NCBI RefSeq assembly: GCF_028890305.1 | Contig: NZ_JARBXM010000001.1 | Location: 312,501 to 376,500, forward strand | DNA from: Candidatus Methanosphaera massiliense | GTDB taxonomy: Archaea; Methanobacteriota; Methanobacteria; Methanobacteriales; Methanobacteriaceae | Length of the DNA: 64,000 bases | Reading direction: 5' to 3' | Shown here: positions 37,649 to 48,829 of the stretch, piece after piece | Layout of the letters: the number at the start of each line of letters is the position of its first letter | Numbering within the stretch: the first letter of the stretch is position 1 | Made by a program: the position numbers and the translations under genes | The notes under the pieces: model-generated | Told to the model about the DNA's origin: nothing | Database searches by the model: none | What the model saw: only the letters and a program-made list of their open reading frames with translations

Positions 37649-38851
37649 TTAACGATTTAAATACCATTTGAATATAGGTTTTCCTACTACATTTACTAGT
37701 TTCATAAATGTTTTTAATCCAAATGGTTCTAGTTCATCAGATACTTTCTTTAATTCCTGAGGTATGTTAATTTTTTGTGGACATTTAATTATACATGCAC
37801 CACAATTTATACAATTACTTGCATATCCTGGTTTTCCACCCATTATCCCAGATACTCGAAAAGTATACTTTGTATCTTTTTTAAATATGTATTTTGCATT
37901 ATATGCTTCGAAACATGCTGGTATATCCACATGTGCTGGACATGGCATACAATATCTACACTGTGTACATGGTACCTGAATTAATTCCTCATATACCTTT
38001 TTAACATTATTGTAGACTTGTAACTCTTCATCAGATATTGAATCAGATTCAGTGCTATTCATCGTTTCAATATTTTCATCTAGCTGTTTTATTTCACCCA
38101 TTCCTGATAATATACATGTTATCTCTTTTTGATTGGCCAGCCATTTTAATGCCCATCTACTAGGTGTTTCATCTATATTTTCCTCTTCCATGGTTACTTT
38201 TACTTTTTCAGGAACATCATGTGCTAGTAATCCACCTTTTAATGGCTCCATAATAAATACACTTACATCATGATTATATGCGTATTGCACTCCTTTTCTT
38301 CCAGCTTGAACTTCTTCATCTATAAAATTGTATTGTAGTAGACACATATCCCAATCATAGTCATCAATTATCCTTGTGAAATCATCATAATTATCATGAT
38401 ACGAGAATCCTACATGTTTTACTTTTCCCTCTTTTTTTATTCTGTCAAGAAATTCTAAGACATGTAACGGTTTTAGTCTTTTATATGTTTCATAATTTAA
38501 GGAGTGTAGAAAGTAATAATCAATATATTCCACGCCTAACTTTTCCATTTGTTTATCCAGATACTCTTCTAAATCCTCTTCTTTTTTAACAAACCATACA
38601 GGCAATTTTGTTGAAATCTGCACATCATTTCTTCTATCTTGAAGAATATTTCTAAGAAATGTTTCACTTTCCCCATTATGATATAGATAAGCAGTATCTA
38701 TAAGATTTACACCATGGTCAATCGCATAGTTAACTAACTTAGTAGCTTTTTGTTTGTCTATTCTACCATTTCTTGTCGGTAATCTCATAGCACCCAAGCC
38801 AAGTAATGAGACTTCTTCCCCTGTTTTTTTTATTGTTCTAGTTTGAATCAT
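37649..38851 (-). CDS. Aldo/keto reductase with C-terminal 4Fe-4S domain
   Basis: TIM-barrel aldo/keto reductase (GLGAMRLPTRNG, NLIDTAYLYHNGES with the catalytic tyrosine, YIDYYFLHSLN) joined to a ferredoxin-like tail. That tail has CTQCRYCMPCP and CINCGACIIKCP, enough cysteines for two clusters. Such fusions occur widely in anaerobes; physiological substrates are mostly unknown. The ATG at 38851 (MIQTRTIKKTG) is preferred: AGGTG ends 9 nt upstream, whereas the GTG at 38863 lies inside that site. 400 aa. Confidence 0.85.
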   Translation of the reverse strand: MIQTRTIKKTGEEVSLLGLGAMRLPTRNGRIDKQKATKLVNYAIDHGVNLIDTAYLYHNGESETFLRNILQDRRNDVQISTKLPVWFVKKEEDLEEYLDKQMEKLGVEYIDYYFLHSLNYETYKRLKPLHVLEFLDRIKKEGKVKHVGFSYHDNYDDFTRIIDDYDWDMCLLQYNFIDEEVQAGRKGVQYAYNHDVSVFIMEPLKGGLLAHDVPEKVKVTMEEENIDETPSRWALKWLANQKEITCILSGMGEIKQLDENIETMNSTESDSISDEELQVYNNVKKVYEELIQVPCTQCRYCMPCPAHVDIPACFEAYNAKYIFKKDTKYTFRVSGIMGGKPGYASNCINCGACIIKCPQKINIPQELKKVSDELEPFGLKTFMKLVNVVGKPIFKWYLNR

Positions 38852-39044
38852 GGGCATTAACACCTTTTAATCCTAAATTAATCGTTTTTAACATTTTAAT
38901 ATATTAATACTATTATCAAATCTATTATTTATAAATGATATAACTTATAAATAATTAAATGTATCAGACGTATAATAAAAAAACAAAATTAATTTTTATA
39001 TAACAATTTTATATTAATAAAAAAAATTATAGGAGTGTAAATAA

Positions 39045-39539
39045 ATGGTTGAAATAGTTGAAAAAAGAATCCCTGAGCAAAAAGTAGCTTATGTTCCACA
39101 TACAGATAGTTTCAGTAAATTACCTGAATTTATCAAGGAAGTAGGAGATCTTATAGCTGAAAATAACTTTAAAGCTGTTGGCTATCCTTATGGTTCATAT
39201 GAGAACGATCTTGAGGAACGTGCTGAAAATAACCAAATGTTTGAAGTAGGTATGCCTATTGATAACTTCTACAACGATGGAAAACCTGCTGGTAGAATAG
39301 GAAAACTTGGACTTAAAGAAGTTACATCACATACAGTATTAGCTGCTCGTCATAAAGGAACTCATAAAAATTTTAATGAAACTATTAAGGCTATAGTTGA
39401 TTATGCTATAAAAAATCAATATGATATTGTTGGACCTATCACTGAGATATACTTCCCTGCAGAAGAGGGTAGCCCTGTTGAAGAAAACATGACTGAAATA
39501 CAAATTCCTGTAATATATATGGGTCCTAAACGAGATTAA
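39045..39539 (+). CDS. GyrI-like small-molecule-binding domain protein
   Basis: A stand-alone 164-residue domain of the GyrI/AraC effector-binding (SHS2) superfamily: KRIPEQKVAYVPHTDSFSKL at the start and HKGTHKNFNETIKAIVDY with EIYFPAEEG at the end. Stand-alone members bind or hydrolyse small molecules; no DNA-binding part is present. GGAGTG precedes the ATG. Transcribed alone and divergently from the aldo/keto reductase. Confidence 0.75.
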   Translation: MVEIVEKRIPEQKVAYVPHTDSFSKLPEFIKEVGDLIAENNFKAVGYPYGSYENDLEERAENNQMFEVGMPIDNFYNDGKPAGRIGKLGLKEVTSHTVLAARHKGTHKNFNETIKAIVDYAIKNQYDIVGPITEIYFPAEEGSPVEENMTEIQIPVIYMGPKRD

Positions 39540-40292
39540 AACATTTTATTTAATATTTTACTATTTTTTATCTTTTTTTTATAATAATTAGAATTAGCTG
39601 TTTATCTAAAAAAATTTCTATTTCTATAGAAGATTAATTATCTGATTATTTGAATCTATTTCCCAGTATAACAGGAATAGAGTTTAAATTAAAAATATAA
39701 TTAAAAATATTGAAAAAAAGGTTATGTAGTTAATTAATAGAACTTAGCATTTTTTTATTCTATCTGATTAGCTATTATCTTTCAAAAATAAATTATAATT
39801 AATAATTTTATTGCTCAGGATTTTATTGTGTAGATTAATTCCTTATTAATTTATCTCTTGAAAAGAATGTTATAAAGTATTTAAAGATTAATAAAATATT
39901 TTTCATAAATCTTTAAAAAAATTTTGAAAAAATTATACTATATCTTTTTAAATTTAATATTTTGTGAGTTTTTCTTTTATTTAACTTTAAATACTATACC
40001 ATTCGTTAATAGCTAATTAACTAATTATATATTATGTTGATACTCCTATATAAAAAATTGGTAATTCATCACTAATTATCATTAAATTTTTTTGTATAAT
40101 ATTTTCTGTATAAAATAAGTATTGTTTAATATTATTATCCTAGTTAAGAGATAATATATAACTTTTAACTATTGATATTATAAATATTTCGAAAATTAGT
40201 GAAATTTTAATTCAGAAAAAGTATTCAATTTTATTTTAAAAAAAAGGTATTATTATTTATTATATGTAATAAGAAAATATGAGAAAGAAGAA
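39540..40292. other. 753-bp intergenic region between convergent genes, nothing recognised
   Basis: One of the two longest gaps. Extremely A/T-rich, without an ORF, tRNA, long inverted repeat or GC-rich island that would suggest a structured RNA. T-runs just after 39540 probably terminate the GyrI-like gene. It could be the remnant of a decayed gene. Confidence 0.35.
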
Positions 40293-40691
40293 TTAGTTTC
40301 CTCCTTTTGTTCTCATGATTTTCATGTTTCCTAATGCTTCTATGTATTCTACTTCTTTACCTTCTGTGATTTGATCTTTTAATTCATCAGGTATTGGTAA
40401 ATCGATGGTTTCGTAGGTTTCTAAATCCATAATTTGTACTTCTGAACCCATGATTGCAATTACTTGACCTGCTCTTTTATCAATGATAGGTATGTCTACT
40501 TTTGCGTTTACAGGTTTTACAAGACTTCTTTTTTGGTTATCGAATATTCCTACTGCTTCTATACGAGCTTTTGCTGCTCCGTGTTTACCAGGTGATGATG
40601 TTGATATACTGGTAATTTTTGAAGCTTCTCCATCTAATACTAAGTATTTTCCTTGTTTTAAAGTTTTAATTTCTACTACTTTTGTTGGCAT
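40293..40691 (-). CDS. eif5A: Translation factor aIF5A
   Basis: Promotes peptide bond formation at difficult sequences. The N-terminal SH3-like domain carries [11 protein letters not shown] with K36, the deoxyhypusine/hypusine site. The C-terminal OB fold follows. 132 aa, standard. GAGGG sits 6 nt before the ATG. Transcribed alone. No deoxyhypusine synthase gene is in this window. Confidence 0.95.
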   Translation of the reverse strand: MPTKVVEIKTLKQGKYLVLDGEASKITSISTSSPGKHGAAKARIEAVGIFDNQKRSLVKPVNAKVDIPIIDKRAGQVIAIMGSEVQIMDLETYETIDLPIPDELKDQITEGKEVEYIEALGNMKIMRTKGGN

Positions 40692-40990
40692 TAAATTCCC
40701 TCGAAAATAAATAAATTTTATATTTTTTTATGATTTATCCTAGATAATTCATTGTTCTTCCATTAATCATGTATTAAACAGTATTATACTGATTTGAAGA
40801 ACAATCATCGTTACTTTCTAATTATAAGTAATTAAATCACATTATAAAAAAATTAATTGTATAACATTGATACAATATAAATATGATATAATTTATATTC
40901 AATCTAATTAATATAAGTTACTCTCATCTATAAGTATCTATAGATATTAGGAATACATAATATGTAATAATGATGAAAAATAAATATCTT

Positions 40991-41043
40991 ATTATAAGAT
41001 AAATAATCTTATAATTACTGATTAGATTTAAAGAAAATCTAAT
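40991..41043. promoter_or_regulatory. Two adjacent perfect inverted repeats upstream of bioY
   Basis: ATTATAAGAT (40991-41000) and ATCTTATAAT (41006-41015) form a 10-bp palindrome with a 5-nt centre. ATTAGATTT (41021-41029) and AAATCTAAT (41035-41043) form a 9-bp one with a 5-nt centre. They lie 60-110 nt before the bioY ATG, within the 409-bp gap after aIF5A. Good candidates for operators controlling biotin uptake. No regulator gene is adjacent. Confidence 0.45.
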
Positions 41044-41100
41044 ATATTTTTCAATAATTTTAATAAGATATTATAAAATAAACAATACGAGGTAAATTAT

Positions 41101-41718
41101 ATGCCTATAAACAGTAATATTAATAAATTTCATGAGATGCAATCATCATGGTATACATGGAGAAATAATGCAAATACCATTACGATGGTAGGATTATCAT
41201 TTCTAGTTGCATGTTTCACCGGATTAATGGCACAAGTAACAATTGCAACTCCTTGGAGTCCAGTATTAATCTCATTCCAAACATTTGCAGTACTACTTGC
41301 AGGTGCATTCCTCGGAGAAAAATGGGGAGCATTCAGTATGGTATTATATGCATTACTAGGAATTATAGGAATGCCATGGTTTACTGGAATGGAACACGGC
41401 TTTGCATGGATTTTATCAGCTAGTGGAGGATATATTGTAGGATTTGTTTTCGCTGCAGCATTCACTGGTTACATGTTTGACCATCATCCTAGTTCTAGAA
41501 AACCTGTTCAAACAGTAATTGTTATGTTAATAGCTAACTTCATTTGTATATACATTCCAGGATTAATTGGATTATATAACTTTATGTTAGGTACTGGCAG
41601 TGCATTATCAATTAGTCAACTAATATTAATGGGTGTATTACCATTTATTGTAGGTGACATTATAAAAATTGCAATTGCATCTGGTATATCAACATCAATA
41701 TTACCAAAAGAAGATTAA
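41101..41718 (+). CDS. bioY: Biotin transporter BioY (ECF S component)
   Basis: Integral membrane substrate-capture protein with about six helices. SPVLISFQTFAVLLAGAFLG and GIIGMPWFTG, and SASGGYIVGF are BioY signatures. 205 aa, with an N-terminal cytoplasmic extension of about 25 residues. Energising EcfAT genes are not adjacent. GAGGT upstream of the ATG. It implies uptake of biotin, for example for pyruvate carboxylase. Confidence 0.9.
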   Translation: MPINSNINKFHEMQSSWYTWRNNANTITMVGLSFLVACFTGLMAQVTIATPWSPVLISFQTFAVLLAGAFLGEKWGAFSMVLYALLGIIGMPWFTGMEHGFAWILSASGGYIVGFVFAAAFTGYMFDHHPSSRKPVQTVIVMLIANFICIYIPGLIGLYNFMLGTGSALSISQLILMGVLPFIVGDIIKIAIASGISTSILPKED

Positions 41719-41943
41719 ATTCTTTAATAATGTGAAATGGAGAATATTATTTTTTCTATTTCATTAACTTCTTATTTTTTTAATAATATACTCTTTATTT
41801 TAATAAACACTATTTCTAAAAAAAAGTTTATATGATAACTAAAAAAGGGATATCATAGTCTATGTTATATTTAATATTCTACAAAAAAAGTATTTCTATT
41901 CAAAATTTAAAAAAAATAATAGATAGTACTGAAAAATTATAAG

Positions 41944-42924
41944 TTATTCAGTAGTACTATCTATTGGATTTTTATGTACATTATGATCTCTGTTAAGCCA
42001 TGCTTCATCATATACATTTTTAAGAGTATGCATATCCACACTTGTATAAATCTGTGTTGTACTAAGATTACTATGTCCAAGTAATTGTTGAATAGATCTT
42101 ATATCAACACCATTTTTAAGTAAGTGTGTAGCAAATGAGTGTCTTAATATGTGGGGAGTTACCCGTTTATTAATACCTGCTCTTTTAGCATGATCTTTAA
42201 TCATTAACTCTATGTAACGTGAGGTTAGTTTATTATTTTTTTGGTTAACGAAGAGATATTCATTCTCCACTCCCCGTTTATCAAGATATTCATTAATAAG
42301 ATTTAATGTAGTATCATCAAATATTACAATTCTATCTTTTTCTCCTTTACCTCTGACTCTTATTGTTCTTTCATCCTCATCAATCGCTCTTATCTTAAGA
42401 TTTACTAGTTCAGATACACGTAATCCTGTAGAGTATAATAATGTTAAGATTACTTTATTTCTTAAACGTGTGATATTCTGTGGGTTTGATTTCTTAGGAT
42501 CATAATCTGCATCTCTAGCATGTATAAGATCATATACTTCTTGTTCATTCAAGGATTTTGGTAGTGATTTTGTTCTTTTTGGTGCTTTAATTTCATCATA
42601 TATTGGAATTTCAGCATATTCAAAGAATTTCTTTAACACTACTGTTACCAGATAAAGGTAGTTCTGTGATACTTCCTTTTCTCTTTTTAGGTATTGTAAA
42701 TATCTTTTAAATGAACGTAGCATGTCTTTTGGAGAATTAAGCTTTTTTTGTGATAATAGAAATCTGTGAAAACTGTTAAGGATTGACTTGTATGTTTTCA
42801 AAGTATTTGTTGAGTAACTTTGAATATCTAATTCAAGTATGTAGTCCTCGATTTGATCTTCTAATTCTAATTCTTCTAGGTATTCTGATGTCAAGTAGAT
42901 ACACTTCCTTATCTCTATTTTCAC
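41944..42924 (-). CDS. xerA: Tyrosine recombinase XerA
   Basis: Site-specific recombinase resolving chromosome dimers at dif. N-terminal SAM-like domain (about 30-115) and C-terminal catalytic domain with [13 protein letters not shown] (first Arg), [15 protein letters not shown] (HxxR), [13 protein letters not shown] (His and nucleophilic Tyr). 326 aa from the GTG at 42924. The TTG at 42894 has a better SD (AAGGAAGTG about 7 nt upstream) and would give a 316-aa protein starting TSEYLEEL. No obvious dif-like 28-mer was recognised. A possible source of recombinase for the inverted repeat at 36.6 kb, but that is speculation. Confidence 0.9.
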   Translation of the reverse strand: MKIEIRKCIYLTSEYLEELELEDQIEDYILELDIQSYSTNTLKTYKSILNSFHRFLLSQKKLNSPKDMLRSFKRYLQYLKREKEVSQNYLYLVTVVLKKFFEYAEIPIYDEIKAPKRTKSLPKSLNEQEVYDLIHARDADYDPKKSNPQNITRLRNKVILTLLYSTGLRVSELVNLKIRAIDEDERTIRVRGKGEKDRIVIFDDTTLNLINEYLDKRGVENEYLFVNQKNNKLTSRYIELMIKDHAKRAGINKRVTPHILRHSFATHLLKNGVDIRSIQQLLGHSNLSTTQIYTSVDMHTLKNVYDEAWLNRDHNVHKNPIDSTTE

Positions 42925-42986
42925 TTATTCTACGATTTCTTCTATTAAGTTTATCATAATGTATTTTTTTATGATTGTTGTTGTAA

Positions 42987-44372
42987 TTATTTTGTAATTA
43001 TTTTTATTGTTTCAGGTTTTTTTACAACTTCATTCATTTTTACTGCTGTTAGACATTCAACATTTTTTTCTCTGGCAAGATCAACCAATCTTTGACTTAT
43101 TATTCCATCAAAGACTACTGTTTTTACATCATCTTGGGTGTTTTTTATTTCATTGTATATGTTTGCTACTGGTACTTCCTTGATTTCATTGAAATCTGCG
43201 TTGTAGAATTTTCCTTTGCTGGTTCCTGATAGTTGGTTTAATATTTTTTGATATTTGTTTAGTTTTGGTTGTTTTTTTTCTGTTTCCTGTTTTTGTGTGT
43301 TCTCTTCTTTTTCATGTCTGGGTTTGTCTTCTGGTCTGTGTTGTTTATATTGGTGTCTTATTTCTTGTTTGTGTTGTGGCTGTTTTTTTTCCTCGTGGTT
43401 GTATTGTGTTGTTTGTCTGTGTATTTTATTGTTTTCTGTGTGGTTGTTGTTTGTTCTTGGTTTGTTGTGGAATTTGTGTTGGTTATGGTTGTAATTTGCA
43501 TGACTTGTTATTTTGTCTACTGATGTTTTGTTTTTTAGTGCGTAGATTACTTGGTCTTTATCTAGGTATTCTACTTCCTGTCCTCTTGGTGCTCTTGTAA
43601 CATAGTCTATGTCACCTATTTGGAGTAATTCTTTTAGTATTAGATCTCCTCCTCTGTCACCATCTAGGAATGCTGTTATTGTTCTATCTTTTGTAAGGTC
43701 TACTACTGTTTTTGGTATGTTTACTCCTTCTACTGCTATGGTGTTTTTTATTCCATATTTTAGTAGGTTTAGTACGTCTGATCTTCCCTCAACAATGAGA
43801 ACTGCATCTGATGTTGGAGTATTTGGACCTGCAGGAAGGTTATCTTCACCATATTCTATAATTTCAGGCATTCTTATTGATTCTTTAACTTCTTCTATCA
43901 TTCTTGAACTTTCAGGTGTGAAGTCTTCCATCATGTTCTGATATAATTCTTTTGCTCTTTCAACAATTGTTCGCCTTTTTACTGCTCTTACATCTTCAAT
44001 TTTCGTTATTTTTAGGTTTGCTTCGCATGGACCTACTCTATTTATTGTTTCTAATGAAGCAGCGAGTATTGTTGTTTCTACTCTATCTAAGCTTGATGGT
44101 ATTATTATTTCTCCCTGGGTTCTTCCTGATTTGTTAGTCATCTCTACTTTTATTCTTCCTATTCTACCAGTTTTCTGTAATTCTCGTAGATCCAGACTAT
44201 CACTTAGAAGTCCTTCGGTCTGTCCAAATATTGCTCCTACAACATCCGGTTTTTCTACAAAACCCTTTGCATTTATTTGTGAATGTATTAAATATTTTGT
44301 TGTTGTAATTTCATCTTTTACCATGTAATAATAATCTTCGTCATCATGGTATTTGGCATTTTTATGTGTCAT
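42987..44372 (-). CDS. dnaG: Archaeal DnaG (bacterial-type primase domain; exosome subunit)
   Basis: In archaea DnaG is mostly found with the RNA exosome. The N-terminal domain has [14 protein letters not shown] and [14 protein letters not shown]. The Toprim domain has [15 protein letters not shown] and [12 protein letters not shown] long low-complexity linker (about 292-375) rich in H, N, Q and K separates it from a conserved C-terminal domain ([18 protein letters not shown]). That linker is unusual compared with compact family members. The ATG follows AAGGCGATTAA. The gene faces a 451-bp divergent region. Confidence 0.92.
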   Translation of the reverse strand: MTHKNAKYHDDEDYYYMVKDEITTTKYLIHSQINAKGFVEKPDVVGAIFGQTEGLLSDSLDLRELQKTGRIGRIKVEMTNKSGRTQGEIIIPSSLDRVETTILAASLETINRVGPCEANLKITKIEDVRAVKRRTIVERAKELYQNMMEDFTPESSRMIEEVKESIRMPEIIEYGEDNLPAGPNTPTSDAVLIVEGRSDVLNLLKYGIKNTIAVEGVNIPKTVVDLTKDRTITAFLDGDRGGDLILKELLQIGDIDYVTRAPRGQEVEYLDKDQVIYALKNKTSVDKITSHANYNHNQHKFHNKPRTNNNHTENNKIHRQTTQYNHEEKKQPQHKQEIRHQYKQHRPEDKPRHEKEENTQKQETEKKQPKLNKYQKILNQLSGTSKGKFYNADFNEIKEVPVANIYNEIKNTQDDVKTVVFDGIISQRLVDLAREKNVECLTAVKMNEVVKKPETIKIITK

Positions 44373-44823
44373 TTAATCGCCTTTTTTTTATATTTTAAGC
44401 GATTGATGAAAGGAATTGTTTCTATATATTTATTATTGTTAAGGAAATATTCAATGATGAATTTCCATAACTTCGGTTTATTTATGATTTTAGTAAATTT
44501 TATAATAATATAATAAATTAACTTAAGAATTCTTCTTATATGAAAGAATCTAAGTAATTTTAGTCTTCCATTAGAATTTTAAGCCTTATTTTTATCATGT
44601 TTTATCATACAACATGTAATTATTGTCATCAATAATTAATGCTTATTATTGTAATAAATTCATACATATATTTTATAACTACTTCGTTATATCATATACA
44701 GTTAATAATTTATATCATATATTATATTAAGTTATTGGATAAACTATAGAAGAATATATCTAACATAAAAAATATATATATAGTAAAAACTAGCGATTAT
44801 ATTAATCGGAGGATATTATAGAA
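44373..44823. other. Divergent intergenic region dnaG / DUF211 with inverted repeats
   Basis: 451 bp. CATGTT (44596-44601) pairs with AACATG (44611-44616). A perfect 9-bp palindrome TAATTATTG (44617-44625) with CAATAATTA (44630-44638) follows at once. Otherwise A/T-rich with no ORF. These may be operator sites shared by the two divergent genes. Confidence 0.35.
44767..44780 (+). promoter_or_regulatory. Putative TATA box for the DUF211 gene
   Basis: AAAAATATATATA, about 45 nt before the ATG. With a TSS some 25 nt downstream this leaves a short leader containing CGGAGGATATTA. Confidence 0.3.
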
Positions 44824-45114
44824 ATGGAAAATTCATTAATAAGAGTAGTTTTAGACATACTAAAACCACATTCACCATCACTACCATCATTTGCTATGTA
44901 TTTAAGTAGTCTTGAAGGTGTAGATGGAGTAAATATAACATTAATTGAAATAGATAAAGATACAGAAAACATTAAAATTACTATGGAAGGAAATGACTTA
45001 AATTACGATAAAATACGTGAAGCAGTAGAACATTACGGTGGATCAATCCATAGTGTCGATGAAGTTGTTGCAGGAAGAAGACTTGTAGAAGAAGTAACAA
45101 CACCACAGGACTAA
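44824..45114 (+). CDS. DUF211 family protein (MTH889-like)
   Basis: 96-residue ferredoxin-like (beta-alpha-beta) protein: LIRVVLDILKPHSPSLPSFA at the start, EGVDGVNITLIEIDKDTENI, and HYGGSIHSVDEVVAGRRLVE at the end. A conserved archaeal family whose known structure is an oligomer that binds calcium, as far as I recall. Function unknown. CGGAGG lies 11 nt before the ATG. Transcribed alone; a C-patch/T-run terminator follows. Confidence 0.85.
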   Translation: MENSLIRVVLDILKPHSPSLPSFAMYLSSLEGVDGVNITLIEIDKDTENIKITMEGNDLNYDKIREAVEHYGGSIHSVDEVVAGRRLVEEVTTPQD

Positions 45115-45132
45115 ATAAACTAGTATCTAACT

Positions 45133-45180
45133 AACCCCCTCTTTTCTTTCATTCATTTCTTAATTATTAATTATTTTTTT
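45133..45180 (+). terminator. C-patch/T-run terminator after the DUF211 gene
   Basis: AACCCCCTCTTTTCTTTC, further T-rich sequence and a final T7 near 45174-45180, starting about 18 nt after the stop codon. Confidence 0.4.
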
Positions 45181-45277
45181 TAGATAATGAAACTTGAATA
45201 AAAATATAATGTATAATAAAACACTAATCATATGGAGAACATTAATACAATAAATTATTATATAGGATGTGCATAAA

Positions 45278-45949
45278 ATGTCAGGAAAAATAACACCAAA
45301 AACTGTTTTAAATTTCAATAAAAAAGAGCCTAAGAAAATAACACTAGATAATTTACTTGATATTTCTAGTACAGATAATGTGTCAGATGCAATGAAAAAC
45401 TTATATGGAAAACAAGGTTTACTCTGCGATGTTAAACCAATAGATTCATCATATAAGGTAGTTGGAAAAATTAAAACAGTTGAAACTGATTCTTATGATT
45501 GGGGTACATGTATAAAAGGAATCTATGCTGCTGAACCTGGAGATGTGTTACTCATAAAATGTTCAGATACCGAACATGCTGTCTGGGGTGAAATGGCTTC
45601 TCAAGCAGCTAAAAAACATGGATTAAAGGCAACAGTTGTATATGGAGCATCACGTGACACTCCTGATATTATAAAACTAGGTTATACAGTATTTTCAAAG
45701 GAAATAAAATCCCGTGCAGGTCTACCAACAAATGATGGTACCATAGGAGACAGATTAATCCTTGACGATATGGCTATTTGTGATGGAGACATCCTTGTTG
45801 GAGATATGGATGGTGTTGTTATTATACCACAAGAAAAAGTAGAGGAAGTACTTGAAGAAGTTAATAATATTAAAAAATTTGAATCTAGTTGTATTAAAGA
45901 ATTAATAAAAGAAGATAAGCCATTAGATAAGATATTAAAAATAGAATAA
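45278..45949 (+). CDS. RraA-like family protein
   Basis: About 223 aa of the RraA/HMG aldolase-like fold, often mislabelled demethylmenaquinone methyltransferase. Signatures are GDVLLIKCSDTEHAVWGEMAS, VVYGASRDTPDI, and GTIGDRLILDDMAICDGDILVGD ending in DGVVIIPQEKVEEVL. In methanogens relatives are sometimes fused to hexulose-6-phosphate synthase. Activity here unknown; RNase E does not exist in this lineage, so RNase regulation is unlikely. The ATG at 45278 is chosen because AGGATG ends 8 nt upstream; the GTG at 45269 overlaps that site. Confidence 0.8.
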   Translation: MSGKITPKTVLNFNKKEPKKITLDNLLDISSTDNVSDAMKNLYGKQGLLCDVKPIDSSYKVVGKIKTVETDSYDWGTCIKGIYAAEPGDVLLIKCSDTEHAVWGEMASQAAKKHGLKATVVYGASRDTPDIIKLGYTVFSKEIKSRAGLPTNDGTIGDRLILDDMAICDGDILVGDMDGVVIIPQEKVEEVLEEVNNIKKFESSCIKELIKEDKPLDKILKIE

Positions 45950-46400
45950 AATTTTTTATTAATCGCCCCCATTTATTTAATCTTTTTTTACAATGTAATA
46001 GAATATGAACTAAAATAAATTTATCATGCATACTATGTGATATAACCTGTTCCTATAGTAAACCTATTTATAAAAAAATAGATAGTATTTAAAGCTATCC
46101 AAAAGTATAAATATAAAGACATGTAAACTTTATAATATCATTTATAAAAAAAATGTGATAAAATATATAAAGGAAAAAAATAATTTTTAATGAATAAAAA
46201 AATACAATTCAGAAAAAACAGAAAATCACCTTCAAAACTAAAATAAACATAACAACCACCCTTCAATAAACCAAGAGAAATAATTAAGACTAATTTTCAA
46301 AAAAGTATAATTAATCCAATAACAATCATCAATCATTTTATTATAAAAAAATTATTAATTCCAATTCCATATAATGGAATAAAATAAAATATTAAAGAAA
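45950..46400. other. 451-bp intergenic region upstream of gar1-tfb
   Basis: A CGCCCCCATTTATTTAATC-T7 tract (45964-45990) probably ends the RraA-like gene. The remainder is A/T-rich and lacks ORFs. A perfect inverted repeat near its right end is listed separately. Confidence 0.4.
46364..46380. promoter_or_regulatory. Inverted repeat over a TATA-like core, 20 nt upstream of gar1-tfb
   Basis: ATTCCAT (46364-46370) and ATGGAAT (46374-46380) form a perfect 7-bp palindrome whose centre reads CATATAATG. An extra CCAATTCCA precedes it. It lies exactly where a core promoter or operator for the gar1-tfb operon is expected. Confidence 0.4.
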
Positions 46401-46669
46401 ATGACGAAAAAAGATAATAAATTTAAAGAAATAGGTACAATAAGCCACATAACAAGCACAAACAAAATAATTGTACCGTCAAAACAAACACCACGGATTG
46501 GCACAACGATACTAAACAAAAAACACAAGCCAATAGGTAAACTAAGTGACATCTTCGGATCCACTAAAAAACCATACCTATCAATAAAAACCAGCAAAAA
46601 ATACAGAAAAGCCAAGCCCGGTGAAAAAGTATATTTACCACCAAGAAATAATAAAAGGAGGATGAAACA

Positions 46670-46685
<16 letters not shown>
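46401..46685 (+). CDS. gar1: H/ACA ribonucleoprotein subunit Gar1
   Basis: Small subunit of the pseudouridylation guide complex. The reductase/isomerase/EF-type barrel shows [37 protein letters not shown] and KPYLSIKT, all typical of archaeal Gar1, with a basic tail. 94 aa. The start has no good SD, suggesting a short-leader transcript. The 3' end overlaps the ribosome-binding site and presumed start of TFB; the gar1-tfb pair is widespread in archaea. Confidence 0.88.
46657..46661 (+). promoter_or_regulatory. Strong Shine-Dalgarno inside gar1, for the long TFB form
   Basis: AAAAGGAGG ends at 46661, 8 nt before an ACG codon (46670) in the TFB frame. The ATG at 46662 is in the gar1 frame and abuts the SD. 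No internal ATG of the TFB frame (47246, about 47494 and 47515) has a comparable SD. Confidence 0.6.
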
Positions 46686-48430
<1,745 letters not shown>

Positions 48431-48440
48431 TACTAGTTAT

Positions 48441-48466
48441 TTAATCCTCACCATTCTCCTTTTTTT
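48441..48466 (+). terminator. C-patch/T-run terminator after tfb
   Basis: AATCCTCACCATTCTCC followed by T7, about 15 nt after the tfb stop codon; no hairpin. Confidence 0.45.
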
Positions 48467-48602
48467 AGAAAAAATAGCTAATTATATTATTTATTTAAGA
48501 AACAGTTACGAATTAAATTTTATTTTATAGAAAAAAATAGTATTAAAAAGGGAATTATAGAAATAAAATCCCTAGTCATTTATATAAAAAATATTTTTGA
48601 TT

Positions 48603-48797
48603 CTAGAACGGTTTAAATACCATTACAGCCCATACTATGATGAATAATATAACAACACCATATAATATTTTTCTTTGTTTTGCTACTTGTTGCTGTTTTA
48701 ATTGATATTGTTCCTGACATTTATCAGAGCAGAATGATTCAGTCATAGGAATAGGTTTACCACAAATAGCACAATGTCTATGAGCTTCAACTACCAT
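48603..48797 (-). CDS. Small Zn-ribbon membrane protein (DUF2116 type)
   Basis: 64 aa. HCAICGKPI and FCSDKCQEQY give a C-x2-C ... C-x3-C zinc ribbon. A basic helix and one C-terminal transmembrane segment (ILYGVVILFIIVWAVMVF) follow, so it is a tail-anchored cytoplasmic zinc protein. The family is common in archaea, with unknown function. It begins 32 nt after the UMP kinase stop codon and is probably co-transcribed with it. GGGAGG upstream. Confidence 0.8.
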   Translation of the reverse strand: MVVEAHRHCAICGKPIPMTESFCSDKCQEQYQLKQQQVAKQRKILYGVVILFIIVWAVMVFKPF

Positions 48798-48829
48798 AAA
48801 ATATTACCTCCCGTAGGTCATGTGAATGT

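Noticed and set aside
41944-42924. Integrase of an integrated element
   Set aside because: The protein fits housekeeping XerA. No flanking tRNA, attachment-site duplication or phage/plasmid genes accompany it.
46364-46380. BRE/TATA annotated as a firm promoter
   Set aside because: A/T content is so high that TATA-like strings occur by chance in nearly every gap; kept only as a palindrome with modest confidence.
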